Of a stretch of 64,000 nt of DNA, positions 46,332 to 55,969 are shown piece after piece. The notes beneath the pieces were generated by a model. That model was not told the origin of the DNA and did not search any database. It saw only the letters and a list, made by a program, of their open reading frames with translations. Within the stretch, counting starts at the first letter, position 1. Every line of letters begins with the position of its first letter. Source of the stretch: Leptospira bourretii (lineage in GTDB: Bacteria > Spirochaetota > Leptospiria > Leptospirales > Leptospiraceae); contig NZ_RQFW01000019.1 of the NCBI RefSeq assembly GCF_004770145.1, positions 248,001 through 312,000 of the forward strand, given 5' to 3'. The position numbers were made by a program, and so were the translations under genes.

Positions 46332-47024
46332 GTGGCGAAACCCTTTGTAGAATTAGAAACACAAATCCCCGATTTGGTAAAGGCAAAATCCAAGATTGTC
46401 GTAAGATCCTCAAGGATGAATCGCCAACTAGAACAATATGTTTTAGGACTCATCACAAACATCCTTTCGGAAGTGGGACAATCTCAATTCGTGGAGATGC
46501 TTTATACAATCTCCAAAGAACTGACCATCAATGGAATCAAAGCCAATCAAAAACGTGTGTTTTTTGAAGATGAAGGCCTCGACATCACCGATGAGAATGA
46601 TTATTTGCAAGGGATCAAAGAGTATTCCAAAAAATTCTCTGAGAAAATGGCAGATGAATATGGGAAACGTTGCCTTGCTCGTGGAGTTTACGTTCAAATC
46701 AAATTCCATTACTGTTTGGACGGACTTCTGGTAGAAGTGACAAACAACACTCCAGTCATCAAAACCGAAGAAGCTCGTATGCGAGAAAAAATGAAGAAGT
46801 CCATGGGATACAATGACATCGCCGAATTCTATATGGACAATATGGACAATACAGAGGGTGCCGGACTTGGAATTGCTCTCATTATGATCCTACTCAAAAA
46901 CGAAGGTGTAGACCCTAACCTATTCCGGATCATCACCCATGCCGATCGAACGGTCGCTCGGGTAGAAATTCCGTTTAACGACAATTACGTGTCATTCCGC
47001 AGTGCAGAACTCGCTGAAATCTAG
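46332..47024 (+). CDS. Orphan histidine-kinase-type ATPase-domain protein
   Basis: 230-residue protein with a GHKL/HATPase-like C-terminal half and no H-box, receiver or membrane segment. The N-box-like ISKELTINGIKANQKRVFFE (about 58-77) and the G2-like EGAGLGIALIMILLKNEG (about 176-193) suggest an ATP-binding Bergerat fold; a clear DxGxG G1 box is not obvious. Related stand-alone proteins in other bacteria act as serine kinases/anti-sigma factors, but that role is inferred. GTG start with AAGGA seven bases upstream. It is divergent from the tRNA/secE operon and followed by an SDR gene after 72 bases. Confidence 0.7.
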   Translation: MAKPFVELETQIPDLVKAKSKIVVRSSRMNRQLEQYVLGLITNILSEVGQSQFVEMLYTISKELTINGIKANQKRVFFEDEGLDITDENDYLQGIKEYSKKFSEKMADEYGKRCLARGVYVQIKFHYCLDGLLVEVTNNTPVIKTEEARMREKMKKSMGYNDIAEFYMDNMDNTEGAGLGIALIMILLKNEGVDPNLFRIITHADRTVARVEIPFNDNYVSFRSAELAEI

Positions 47025-47096
47025 TTCGTTTTTCTCCGCTCCATCTACGATGTAATTGTATCGACCATCTGTTCGCCATTTTCGAAACTGGCGGAC

Positions 47097-47864
47097 ATGG
47101 AATTAAAAGGTGCAAACATTCTCGTCACCGGATCTGCCGGTGGACTCGGAAAGGCAATGGCTTACCGACTTGGTAAAGCCGGTGCCAATATCATTCTCTC
47201 TGACATCCAAAAAGACAAATTGGACGAAACCGTAGCTCTCTTCCAAAAAGAGGGAATCAAAACCACGGGCATTGTGGCAAACGTTGCCAAAGAAGAAGAC
47301 AGTATCCGACTCATCGAAGAAGCAAGTGCTTTCCAAGGTAGCCTGGACGTTGCCATTTTGAATGCTGGAATTTTACGCGATGGACTTCTCATTCGCGTGG
47401 ACAAAGAAACCGGAAAAGTAAAAGGCAAAATGGGAATCGACCAATGGCAATCGGTCATTGATGTAAACTTAACCGGTGTGTTTCTGACTGCTCGCGAAGC
47501 AGCAGCAAAGATGGTGGAACAAAAGAAAGGAGTGATCATCCCGATTGCCTCCATTGCCATGCATGGAAACTCAGGACAAACTAACTATAGTGCTGCCAAA
47601 GCAGGAGTAGCTGCAATGACAGTCACTTGGTCAAAAGAACTTGCTAAGTTTGGAATCAGAGTGGCAGGAATTGCACCAGGTTTTATCGGAACTGAAATGG
47701 TTCTAAAAGATATGAATCCGGAAGCATTAGAAAAATGGAAGTCCATCATCCCAGTGGGAAGACTTGGTGAGCCGGATGAGATTGCATCCACTGCCGAATT
47801 TATCATCTCGAATGACTTAGTGACTGGAGTAGTTTTAGAAATTTCTGGTGGTGTTCGAATCTAA
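47097..47864 (+). CDS. Short-chain dehydrogenase/reductase, FabG-like
   Basis: NAD(P)-dependent oxidoreductase of 255 residues. Cofactor motif [19 protein letters not shown] (TGxxxGxG), NAG at [16 protein letters not shown], catalytic Ser in [10 protein letters not shown], and Tyr/Lys in TNYSAAKAG, followed by [16 protein letters not shown]. It resembles 3-oxoacyl-ACP or acetoacetyl-CoA reductases. Substrate unknown; no fatty-acid genes are adjacent. A stem-loop without a T-tail follows. Confidence 0.87.
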   Translation: MELKGANILVTGSAGGLGKAMAYRLGKAGANIILSDIQKDKLDETVALFQKEGIKTTGIVANVAKEEDSIRLIEEASAFQGSLDVAILNAGILRDGLLIRVDKETGKVKGKMGIDQWQSVIDVNLTGVFLTAREAAAKMVEQKKGVIIPIASIAMHGNSGQTNYSAAKAGVAAMTVTWSKELAKFGIRVAGIAPGFIGTEMVLKDMNPEALEKWKSIIPVGRLGEPDEIASTAEFIISNDLVTGVVLEISGGVRI

Positions 47865-47878
47865 CTTTGATTAATGGT

Positions 47879-47907
47879 TTTGCCCTCAATTTTTTTCTGA
47901 GGGCAAA
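47879..47907. other. Stem-loop after the SDR gene
   Basis: TTTGCCCTCA and TGAGGGCAAA form a perfect 10-bp stem around a T-rich nine-base loop. No T-run follows on either strand, so it may protect the 3' end or terminate with help, not as a classical intrinsic terminator. Confidence 0.6.
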
Positions 47908-47988
47908 GCAGAAAATCTATGACTGGGTTTTGTCATTTTTTTTTTAAACGAAAAAAATTTCGTAGGTAAAATCAGTATACATTCGTCA

Positions 47989-48010
47989 TAAGGATATAAC
48001 GGAATCCTTA
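47989..48010 (+). promoter_or_regulatory. Inverted repeat over the ribosome-binding region of the ArsR-type gene
   Basis: TAAGGAT and ATCCTTA form 7-base arms separated by 8 bases and end directly at the GTG/ATG start. As DNA it fits an operator for the dimeric regulator encoded next to it; as RNA it would hide the AAGGA sequence in a stem. Role inferred. Confidence 0.5.
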
Positions 48011-48313
48011 GTGATGAAAATAAAAACAGAACTCTCGAAACAACAATTGGAACAAGCCATTAAAGGAATACAAGGTATTGCCCACCCTATTCGTTTATTG
48101 ATTCTATACACCCTAGCAAAAGAAGAAAAAACAGTCGGCCAACTTGTTGAGCTACTAGGAACAAGCCAATCGGCAGCTTCCCAACACTTAAGTAAGATGA
48201 AAAACAACGGAATCTTAGAATCTCGTAAATCATCCAACCAAGTTTTTTATAGTTTGAAGGACCCAAAATTCAAAGATTTGATCCAAACGATTGTCAAAGT
48301 GTATAAAAAGTAA
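48011..48313 (+). CDS. ArsR-family winged-helix transcriptional regulator
   Basis: Small DNA-binding protein of 100 residues. The winged-helix core runs AIKGIQGIAHPIRLLILYTL, KTVGQLVELLGTSQSAASQH (recognition helix) and LSKMKNNGILESRKSSNQVF with the wing. No Cys is present in the helix that binds metals in ArsR/SmtB, so it is probably not a metal sensor. Start is GTG at 48011 or ATG at 48014. It converges on hldD with only 3 bases between stops and has no obvious target gene beside it, apart from its own palindromic upstream site. Confidence 0.85.
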   Translation: MMKIKTELSKQQLEQAIKGIQGIAHPIRLLILYTLAKEEKTVGQLVELLGTSQSAASQHLSKMKNNGILESRKSSNQVFYSLKDPKFKDLIQTIVKVYKK

Positions 48314-48316
48314 ACA

Positions 48317-49288
48317 TCAGCTCTCTTCTTCTAATAAGAATCTGACGTATTCGCCAACCGCATCCCTGAGGTTTGTATAACCAAAGGGATATCCGGTTTG
48401 ACCAATCTTCTCCATTGCCGCACAGGTATAATATTGGTATTTTCCCTTTAACGATTCTGGCATCTCAACATATTCAATTTGAACCGGTTTTTTCATGGAT
48501 GCGAACAAAGCGTTTGCTAAATCGTTCCAAGTTTCAGCAACTCCTCGGCCTACATTGTACAATCCGTACTTTCGTTCAGAAAGAAGATAAATGCTAATTT
48601 TACTGGCATCCTTAACATAAAGAAAATCTCTTTTTTGTTCTCCGTCCTTGTATTCCGGTTTGTAAGACTTGAATAGTTTTAGTTTTCCAGTGTCTCTGAT
48701 TTGTTCATAACCTTTTAGAACAAGGCTACGCATATCTCCCTTATGGGCTTCCCCATAACCAAAAACATTGAAGTATTTAAGTCCCACAAGTCTGTTTGAT
48801 ATCCCTACTTTTTTTGCATATAGGTCAAATAGCTGTTTGGAATATCCATACATATTGAGAGGTTTCAGATTTTCGATAGGAGCCTCGTCGTTATATCCAA
48901 ATTCTCCCTCCCCGTAAGTCGCAGCACTCGAAGCATAAAGAAAAGGAATGTTTTTACTGACAGCAAACTCTGCCAATTTCTTCGTATAATGGAAGTTATT
49001 TTGCATTAAGTAAGTGGCATCTTTTTCTGTTGTGGCAGAACAAGCACCTAAATGGTAAATTTCAGAAATTTCGTTTAAGATTGAATTTCCAGAATCGAAC
49101 ATGGATTCGAATTTATCTTTTTCATAATAATCTAGGAAAAAATTCCTTTGTAGGTTTTTCCATTTTTCCGTTGTAGCCAAGTGGTCCACAACCAAGATAT
49201 CTGTGTTCCCATTGTGATTGAGGTCTTCGATAATTTGTGATCCGATGAGGCCTGCGCCTCCAGTGACGAGAGTTAGTTTTTTTGCCAT
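48317..49288 (-). CDS. hldD: ADP-L-glycero-D-manno-heptose 6-epimerase
   Basis: Makes the heptose donor for the lipopolysaccharide inner core. 323 residues; Rossmann motif LVTGGAGLIGSQIIEDLN, HldD-like DILVVDHL and DYYEKDKF, catalytic Ser region FLYASSAATYGEGEFGY and Tyr/Lys in NMYGYSKQLFD, plus GLKYFNVFGYGE and the C-terminal YQYYTCAAMEKI. No other heptose genes are adjacent. It supports an LPS-bearing outer membrane, as in Leptospira. Confidence 0.88.
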   Translation of the reverse strand: MAKKLTLVTGGAGLIGSQIIEDLNHNGNTDILVVDHLATTEKWKNLQRNFFLDYYEKDKFESMFDSGNSILNEISEIYHLGACSATTEKDATYLMQNNFHYTKKLAEFAVSKNIPFLYASSAATYGEGEFGYNDEAPIENLKPLNMYGYSKQLFDLYAKKVGISNRLVGLKYFNVFGYGEAHKGDMRSLVLKGYEQIRDTGKLKLFKSYKPEYKDGEQKRDFLYVKDASKISIYLLSERKYGLYNVGRGVAETWNDLANALFASMKKPVQIEYVEMPESLKGKYQYYTCAAMEKIGQTGYPFGYTNLRDAVGEYVRFLLEEES

Positions 49289-49390
49289 TGGTTTCTTTTT
49301 AGTTTTTTATACCTAGAGATTCTTTCTATACACTTTTTTACATTCAAAAGGAAAACGAGTTCTGTTCCTTATGATTTAATTTCCGTCTGC

Positions 49391-51163
49391 TTAGATTAAG
49401 TCGATCATACTTCCAAACTTTGTATCCACCTGTTTTACCGTTTCGGGGAGAGGAAGAAGTACTTCAGGGATCCAAGGTTTCATCCTGCAGTCAAAAACGA
49501 TAGGAACTTGATATGCGATATGGTTCCCTATGGTTTCCGTTCTGGCATAGACATCAGATGCTGGTTCCATTCTCGTAAACATAGTCCAAATAAAATCAGA
49601 ATCGGTTTTTACTGCATCCTCGGAATCATCCACAAGAAATACATAATGGAAACGACCAAGGTCTTCTCCAAGCAACCGATTTGCCAATTGGTCATTTGGA
49701 GTGAAAGCAGATCCTTCCACCACAAGAACTCCAGGTAAAAAAACTTTTGGTTTTGTGAATCGTTTGTCTTTTAGATTTCCTGTAAACTCTCTTGGTAGGT
49801 TTGGAAACTTTATTGGTGCATTGGCATCGGTGATTCCCATCCATAAAAGTTTACTACCTTTGTTGACCGTTCCACTTGTATAATCCAATGTATCTTGGCT
49901 AATATGACTGAAGATAAAAAAATCTGTTTTTGGATCCGATCTTTCTGTGATGACTTTGAACGTTTCTGAAAAGTTTTTTAAATTCACTTTTTCGTTTGTG
50001 ACAAGTAAACATTTTGTGAGTGAAAGTTGCCCTTCTCCTAAGATCCGAAGAGCTCCCATAAAAGCTTCGCGAAAATACCTTTCTTTTACAACAGCGGCCG
50101 CAAGGGAATGAACTCCCGATTCTTCATAGGCCCAAACACCAAGCACTTGTGGCATCACCAGTGGGAACATGGGTGAAAGTAAATCCTGTAAAAACTCTGC
50201 GATATAATGGTCTTCTTGGGGAGGCCTTCCCACAACCGTAGCTGCCCAGATGGCATCCTTCCGATGGAGAACATGCGTTAGGTCCAAATAAGGATAATCA
50301 TGTAACAACGAATAGTATCCGTAATGATCGCCGAAAGGACCTTCTGGTTTTCTTAAATGGGGAGGGATCGAACCGATCAGAGCAAAGTCGGCATCGGCAA
50401 CAATCGGATAAGGAGAAATTGTTTTGTCTTTTTTCATCCGGAGTTTTTCACCCATAAGAAAGGATGCAAAAACAAGTTCCGGGATTTCTTCTGGAAGTGG
50501 CGCAACCGCTGCTATGGTCAAAGCTGGTGGCCCACCAATGTACACATGAGCTGGCAAGGACTCTCCTTTTTTTTCCGCTTCGTAATAATGAAAGCCACCA
50601 CCCCTGTGGATTTGGATGTGCATCCCCACCGTTTTGTCGCCGAAAAGTTGCACCCGGTACATTCCTAAATTTCCATTGCCCGATTCGGGATGTTGGGTAT
50701 AAACCAATGGCAAGGTGACAAAGGCTCCTCCATCTCTCGGCCAAGAAACCACTTGCGGTAACTCGTTTGTAGATAGAACGCTACCAGAGAGAACTGGGGC
50801 CCTTCTCACCTGTTTTAAGCCCACTTGGAAAGGCAAAAGTCCAAGGGAACGTTCTTTCCAAAGTTTGGAAAACCTAGGGGGAAATATCTCTTTTGCGAGT
50901 TTGGCAAGCCTTTGGATGGTCGCCACAGGTTTTGGGCCAAAGGCCAAATGAATTCGTTTTTCAGACCCATAAAGATTCGTGGCAACGGGAAACTTGGTCC
51001 CTTTGACATTGGTAAAAAGAAGGGCTGGGCCTTTTTTGGCCACAACTCGTCTCTGGATCTCTGCCAGTTCCAGATAAGGATCCACGGGATCGGAAATCAC
51101 ATGGAGTTCTCCCTCTGTTTGCAAAAGTCGGACAAAATCATTGGTGGATCGTAGTGAAACCAT
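49391..51163 (-). CDS. UbiD-family decarboxylase
   Basis: Prenylated-FMN-dependent decarboxylase of 590 residues. Motifs: FVTLPLVYTQHPESGNGNLG, the ligand region GMYRVQLFGDKTVGMHIQIH with RGGGFHYYEAE, VYIGGPPALTIAA, KPEGPFGDHYGYYS and the C-terminal EDLGRFHYVFLVDDSEDAVK. The length exceeds E. coli UbiD (~497), as in the group often assigned to menaquinone (futalosine-route) synthesis. Leptospires use menaquinone, so that role is likely but not proven; the flavin prenyltransferase UbiX is not in the window. Confidence 0.85.
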   Translation of the reverse strand: MVSLRSTNDFVRLLQTEGELHVISDPVDPYLELAEIQRRVVAKKGPALLFTNVKGTKFPVATNLYGSEKRIHLAFGPKPVATIQRLAKLAKEIFPPRFSKLWKERSLGLLPFQVGLKQVRRAPVLSGSVLSTNELPQVVSWPRDGGAFVTLPLVYTQHPESGNGNLGMYRVQLFGDKTVGMHIQIHRGGGFHYYEAEKKGESLPAHVYIGGPPALTIAAVAPLPEEIPELVFASFLMGEKLRMKKDKTISPYPIVADADFALIGSIPPHLRKPEGPFGDHYGYYSLLHDYPYLDLTHVLHRKDAIWAATVVGRPPQEDHYIAEFLQDLLSPMFPLVMPQVLGVWAYEESGVHSLAAAVVKERYFREAFMGALRILGEGQLSLTKCLLVTNEKVNLKNFSETFKVITERSDPKTDFFIFSHISQDTLDYTSGTVNKGSKLLWMGITDANAPIKFPNLPREFTGNLKDKRFTKPKVFLPGVLVVEGSAFTPNDQLANRLLGEDLGRFHYVFLVDDSEDAVKTDSDFIWTMFTRMEPASDVYARTETIGNHIAYQVPIVFDCRMKPWIPEVLLPLPETVKQVDTKFGSMIDLI

Positions 51164-51216
51164 AAAAAGGAATGGACGGCTCCTTGTTTTCTTAAACTCT
51201 TAAGGGCATAAATTCT

Positions 51217-52758
51217 ATGTCCCAAGAACCAAATACCACACAACCAATCATTACCGATATCAAAAGAATTGCTGTCTGCGGAGGATCTTTAGGAAGAGAG
51301 AGGCGCTCCTATGTGCGGGGACAGGTGGTGGATGTCGGGATTACGGATCTTATGAAGGCAGAAGGCCTTTGGGATTTAATGACGGGGCTTTTTATTGGGG
51401 AAGAAACAAAAATCACACCGTTCTTAGACTTTTCTTTGGCTCCAGTGCGTAAGCCCGTTTTAAAATTAGAAGTCTTTGATACCGGTGGAAATAAAATCTA
51501 CACTTCAGGAAAAATCAAAGCCGATGAGGATGGTTTTTTTTCCTGCGAAATTCGAGACAAACTCCCTGTCGGATTTCATGACTTCCAAGTGATACTAGAA
51601 GGATTGGATAGTTTTCGCCAATACTCCAAAGACTTAGCCCATCTAAATAATACAGAAGATTCTATCTTAGGAAAGACAACCCTTGTAGGAAAAGGAAAAC
51701 TCCGAATCCTTGCAGAAGACTACAAAGGGATGGTGGTGACTTCCGACATTGACCAAACTTATCTTGCCACAGACATTCATTCAGGAAAAGGCAAGTTCAC
51801 AGCAGTTTTTGAAACACCTAACCAGAAGCAGGCGCTACCTGGGATGCCGGAACTTTATAGAGAACTTCGCAGTTCTTTATCCAATGCTCCTTTAGCTTTT
51901 ATCTCTGCCAGTCCTCATTTTTTTCGTCGCACTATGCTTGCCACCATCGCCAAAGATGGGATCCAAATCGAATCCTTACATTTAAAATATTTAGAAGGAA
52001 CCATCAAAGGTGTTTTTGATAAAGTACTCGGAACTATCTTTAATCCTATCGAATTTTTGCAAAATGGATTTAAACCAGCATGGTCCAGGACAAAAAAATT
52101 CTTAGGTGCTTCTTATCAAAGTCTCTTTGACCAAATGTCTTATAAACTTTCCATCCTACTCTATGACCGAGTGTATCTTCCCACAGAGGCCAAGGAAATT
52201 CTTCTGGGTGACAACACAGAATCAGATTATATGATCTTTACTTTGTACCAAATCATCTGTATGGGAAAACTCTCAGGTGATGAATTAGAAGAATATTTGT
52301 ACAAACTAAACTTTCTCGGTCGCGATGCCATCACAAGAGATTCTGCCAAAAAAATTAGACTACTCGCAGAAGAAATCCAAAGAATCCACGGGACCATCAA
52401 TCCGGTGGCACTCAGTCTTATCAACCGAACAAGCCATGGTCCGAGTGAAGTGGAAATGCGGGAAAAGGTAAGGGAGGCATTGCCTACGGGGATGTATGAC
52501 TCAGTTTTTTCCAAGGAACAAGCGTTCTATGGAATAGAAGGAGCAATGGGAATGGCAGTGCTTCTAGAAAGTGAAGGATACTTAAATCTGGAACAGATTT
52601 TAGCAATTGTTGCGGGAATGATTGGAAAAGTGTTGGAAGGAAAACTTGTGGATGAAGGTTTTTTATTGAAATTAATCGATGAACTGACACTACCTAAGTC
52701 AGCCGAAGGGACTAAACAAAAAGTAAAGGAAGGCCTAGTTGCGGCCTTCCAATCATAA
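51217..52758 (+). CDS. App1-like (DUF2183) phosphatase
   Basis: 513-residue protein with a HAD-type phosphatidate phosphatase domain like yeast App1. The DxDxT catalytic motif is D177-I-D179-Q-T181 in VVTSDIDQTYLATDI, followed by ALPGMPELYRELRSSL and LAFISASPHFFRRTM, the usual second block of DUF2183. An immunoglobulin-like N-terminal part (about 60-150) precedes it. The C-terminal ~150 residues are helical and unassigned. No signal peptide is seen. In bacteria the substrate is unknown; phosphatidate or another phospho-lipid is an inference. The ATG follows AAGGGC by about nine bases. Confidence 0.82.
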   Translation: MSQEPNTTQPIITDIKRIAVCGGSLGRERRSYVRGQVVDVGITDLMKAEGLWDLMTGLFIGEETKITPFLDFSLAPVRKPVLKLEVFDTGGNKIYTSGKIKADEDGFFSCEIRDKLPVGFHDFQVILEGLDSFRQYSKDLAHLNNTEDSILGKTTLVGKGKLRILAEDYKGMVVTSDIDQTYLATDIHSGKGKFTAVFETPNQKQALPGMPELYRELRSSLSNAPLAFISASPHFFRRTMLATIAKDGIQIESLHLKYLEGTIKGVFDKVLGTIFNPIEFLQNGFKPAWSRTKKFLGASYQSLFDQMSYKLSILLYDRVYLPTEAKEILLGDNTESDYMIFTLYQIICMGKLSGDELEEYLYKLNFLGRDAITRDSAKKIRLLAEEIQRIHGTINPVALSLINRTSHGPSEVEMREKVREALPTGMYDSVFSKEQAFYGIEGAMGMAVLLESEGYLNLEQILAIVAGMIGKVLEGKLVDEGFLLKLIDELTLPKSAEGTKQKVKEGLVAAFQS

Positions 52759-52798
52759 AACAAACTTTATACTTTTGTATCGTTTAGAATATGGCCGT

Positions 52799-54268
52799 TT
52801 AGTCCTGAAAGCGGCTTAAATAATAATGGAAAAATAACTTCTTTTTCGTAACCAAACTGACTGCGTTCATCACAATTGGAATGAGAAAACAAATCCAAAG
52901 TGCAAAAGTGGAAGTCTGTCCTGCCTGTATAAAGTCAACGGCAACCATTTGTTTTACAACAAAGTAAGGGAAAAAAGAAAGCAAGGTCAAAAGAAAAGAG
53001 ACCAAAATCCTTTCTCTTGAATTTCCTTTTACATAATAAAAACTATTTGTAGAAATATCAAACCGAGCCTGAGTCCATTCGCGAATCTTTAAAAACGGTT
53101 TTTCAACAATCAAATAACTAATTAAAGCAATAAAGGTTGAAATGAGTAAACTAATCAGCGAAGCCTTGAGCAGTCGACCAAGACCATTGTTGTTTACAAT
53201 TTTATGATCTAAAACAGATAACATAACGGTTGTATTCACTAACATATGAACTAAGTATATTCCATAACTCAATTTACCAACAAAGACCAACAAGGGATTT
53301 GCCAAAAACCAAGATACTTTGGAAAAAAAACCACCAACAGCGCCATAAACAATGACAAAGGCAAAAAAGGAGTAAAAACTAATTCGATAGATGATAAAAT
53401 ATTCTTTTGCTTCTGAGAACTCTAATGTGCAAAGATAACAAAAAATGAATACCAAAACAATAAACAAAAAATAAAAACTTAGTTTAGCACCCGGAAGTTT
53501 GGTAGATACTTTCTGTGCTCTCCAAAGCTCCATGAGTAAAATTCCATACACAAATGGTTCAAAATGGGTATGGATAGGATGGAACAACGTCTGCACATAA
53601 ACCTCAAATGAATCCATGGGTACATTTAAAAAATAGTAGTAGCGAATAAAATTAGGGAGTAACAATAAAACAATTAAAAATACAATTTTCTGGATTCGAT
53701 TTTGCAAAACCTTTGTATAAAACAAAAAAGCAATTGGCATGGCCAAATAAAATTGTTCTTCCATTGATAGTGACCAGCCATGTACTAAAATCCGATTCGG
53801 GAAATAATTGGAAATATAAGTTAGATCAGTCCACCAGTAGTATAGTTTTATTTTTAACCCAACAAGTCCGTCGGCAAAAGAATCAGCACCCTCCATTTCT
53901 TGGCTTTTCTTCAAAATCCCTGCCATAATGAGGATCGTTACAGAAAGGATCAAATAAAAGGCCGGAAAAATCCTTAACGAGCGTTTGATTACAAAATTTT
54001 TCCAACTCTCTAAAAAACTAGCACGTTCCAATTCTCTTGAAAAAGAAGTAGATACTAAAAAGGAACTGATGACAAAAAATAAACTCATTAGAAATTCAAC
54101 GTTCTGCGCATTGTTTAAATAAGGTGCATAATGACCGGGAAAAGCATCCAACGAAAATGCAAAGCAGTGGAATAAAATTACGAAATAACAACTAAGGGCA
54201 CGAATGCCGTATAACTCATTAATTTCCTTTTTGTTTTTCTTGAAAATTTCAATAAAATATTCTTTCAT
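52799..54268 (-). CDS. Acyltransferase family 3 membrane protein (OafA/YrhL-like)
   Basis: Integral membrane O-acyltransferase of 489 residues with ten or more hydrophobic segments. The N-terminal signature is YGIRALSCYFVILFHCFAFS with the catalytic His, followed by FFVISSFLVSTSFSRELE, RSLRIFPAFYLIL with the Arg motif, and VHGWSLSMEEQFYLAMPIA. Such enzymes acetylate sugars of LPS, O-antigen or exopolysaccharide. It borders a group of glycan genes, which supports that role; the acceptor sugar is unknown. Confidence 0.88.
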   Translation of the reverse strand: MKEYFIEIFKKNKKEINELYGIRALSCYFVILFHCFAFSLDAFPGHYAPYLNNAQNVEFLMSLFFVISSFLVSTSFSRELERASFLESWKNFVIKRSLRIFPAFYLILSVTILIMAGILKKSQEMEGADSFADGLVGLKIKLYYWWTDLTYISNYFPNRILVHGWSLSMEEQFYLAMPIAFLFYTKVLQNRIQKIVFLIVLLLLPNFIRYYYFLNVPMDSFEVYVQTLFHPIHTHFEPFVYGILLMELWRAQKVSTKLPGAKLSFYFLFIVLVFIFCYLCTLEFSEAKEYFIIYRISFYSFFAFVIVYGAVGGFFSKVSWFLANPLLVFVGKLSYGIYLVHMLVNTTVMLSVLDHKIVNNNGLGRLLKASLISLLISTFIALISYLIVEKPFLKIREWTQARFDISTNSFYYVKGNSRERILVSFLLTLLSFFPYFVVKQMVAVDFIQAGQTSTFALWICFLIPIVMNAVSLVTKKKLFFHYYLSRFQD

Positions 54269-54374
54269 ATTGGTACGATATTGGCATTATGTCTTGATAA
54301 ATCATAAGAATGCAATCGATAATTCTTATTTAACCATTTGAATTGGAAATTGAACAAAAGGAATTTTTATTTAA

Positions 54375-55940
54375 ATGAGAGAAGGCAAAATTAAAAACAG
54401 GATCTTTGGGATATTATTTATTCTAACAGTTTTCTATTCAATTGAATATACGCAACCTAAGTTTTCCCTTTTTCAAGATAGTCACGATAAGGCAGTACAA
54501 ACATTTTCAATTTGGAAAAACCATTTTTTAAAGGAGGATTTGTATTATCCTGCCAAAACTTTTGACCCTACTCTCGATTTCTTTCATTTAGCTAAAAATT
54601 TACGTATCCAATTTAAAGAAAAATTAGTAAGTGCCTTTCCTATACAATTTGCATTCATGATGGCTCCCTTTCTATCTTTTTTACCTATAGAATTCTTACC
54701 ATACACTTCATTTATTTTTCTTGCTCTTAGTTTCTTCGTATTAAACAGGAATTATAACTTTTCTTTGCTTCTACTTGCCCTAACCTATTTCACGACTTTT
54801 CTATGGCCTCTAAGTTGGGAATATTCAGAATTTCCTGTAGTTTTTGCCTTTTCTGTTTATGGGCTCATTCCCTTCCTAAGGAAAAATAGCTCAGGCCTCC
54901 AGCATTTTTTTGCTGGTTTGGTACTAGCCTGGGTAGTCATTGTTCGATTGGATACCTTGCCTTTCCTTTCACTTTTTTTTGCCGCACATTTTTTCTTCTA
55001 TGTAAAAAGAAAAGGACTCAATCAATTTAAGGATTATTTCCAAACCTATTTCGTTTTTTTTTCTTCATTAATTACTTTTCTTTTAGTTCAACTAAGCATT
55101 AACCAATGGTTATACGGACATTTTTTGGGAACTAGGTTTTTAGCAAATCAGGACGGATTTGCCGTTGGATTCGCAGAAAGATTACAATGGTTTCAAAGTT
55201 TATTGTTTTTTTCCAATTTGAAAATTGGATTCTTTGGTTATATACCTTTTGCACTAGTTCTTATCTGTTTTTACTGGCTCAGATTGAATAAAATTTCTGA
55301 TTCAAAAAAGGCACTACTTGTGGCAATGACCGGGACTTTACTGACCATTCCATGGATAGCTCCAAACGATGGATTTAACAACTGGGGACCGAGATTCTAC
55401 ACAATATTAATTTTTCCTTATCTATACCTATTAAAACCATTGATTACATTTTTTTATCATAGAAAGAAAAAGCTATTTTTTACCTTCTTCCTCATCTTTG
55501 GTATTTATACTTTTTCCATAGGTATCATTGGAGCTAAAATACAAAAAACCAAAACAAACTTAGTAAAAAGATTTACCCCAATTCTAGAGGAAACAAAGCC
55601 AGATATTCTAATATTCCAGGATTATTTAAACTTATATACCAGTGGAACCTACTATTTCAATCATATAGTGATAGTCTCTTATACAACCGATTCGAATATG
55701 AACCTGCTCGAAAAAATTGCACCATTATACCCAAATCAAAAAATTGCCTTCGTTGCTTGGAATCCAGATTTATTTTCGAAAGAAATAAAAGACGCAGTAA
55801 ATGAAGATAAACGTAAATCAGGATATCCAATCTCTGATTGGGATATAAAACGATTAGAAGATCAAATGCGAAGCACAACTCGAAATTTCGAGATTCTAGA
55901 TCGGCAAACCTATCGCATATGGACTGGAATCCTTAAATAA
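54375..55940 (+). CDS. Multi-pass membrane protein, putative GT-C glycosyltransferase
   Basis: 521 residues with an N-terminal signal-anchor, about ten hydrophobic segments to residue ~390 and a soluble tail of about 130 residues. FQDSHDKAVQTFSIWKNHFL near the N-terminus has the acidic periplasmic loop seen after TM1 in GT-C enzymes, and WAWSWEY-like (WPLSWEYSEFP) and NNWGPRFYTILIFPYLYL resemble conserved loops of that fold. No family-specific catalytic motif could be assigned, so the call is structural. It is AT-rich like the rest of this region. Confidence 0.6.
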   Translation: MREGKIKNRIFGILFILTVFYSIEYTQPKFSLFQDSHDKAVQTFSIWKNHFLKEDLYYPAKTFDPTLDFFHLAKNLRIQFKEKLVSAFPIQFAFMMAPFLSFLPIEFLPYTSFIFLALSFFVLNRNYNFSLLLLALTYFTTFLWPLSWEYSEFPVVFAFSVYGLIPFLRKNSSGLQHFFAGLVLAWVVIVRLDTLPFLSLFFAAHFFFYVKRKGLNQFKDYFQTYFVFFSSLITFLLVQLSINQWLYGHFLGTRFLANQDGFAVGFAERLQWFQSLLFFSNLKIGFFGYIPFALVLICFYWLRLNKISDSKKALLVAMTGTLLTIPWIAPNDGFNNWGPRFYTILIFPYLYLLKPLITFFYHRKKKLFFTFFLIFGIYTFSIGIIGAKIQKTKTNLVKRFTPILEETKPDILIFQDYLNLYTSGTYYFNHIVIVSYTTDSNMNLLEKIAPLYPNQKIAFVAWNPDLFSKEIKDAVNEDKRKSGYPISDWDIKRLEDQMRSTTRNFEILDRQTYRIWTGILK

Positions 55941-55969
55941 AAAGATTCGATCAGACAAAAAACAATAGA

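Noticed and set aside
55941..55969. Terminator between convergent genes
   Set aside because: No stable inverted repeat with a T-run found in the 29-base gap.
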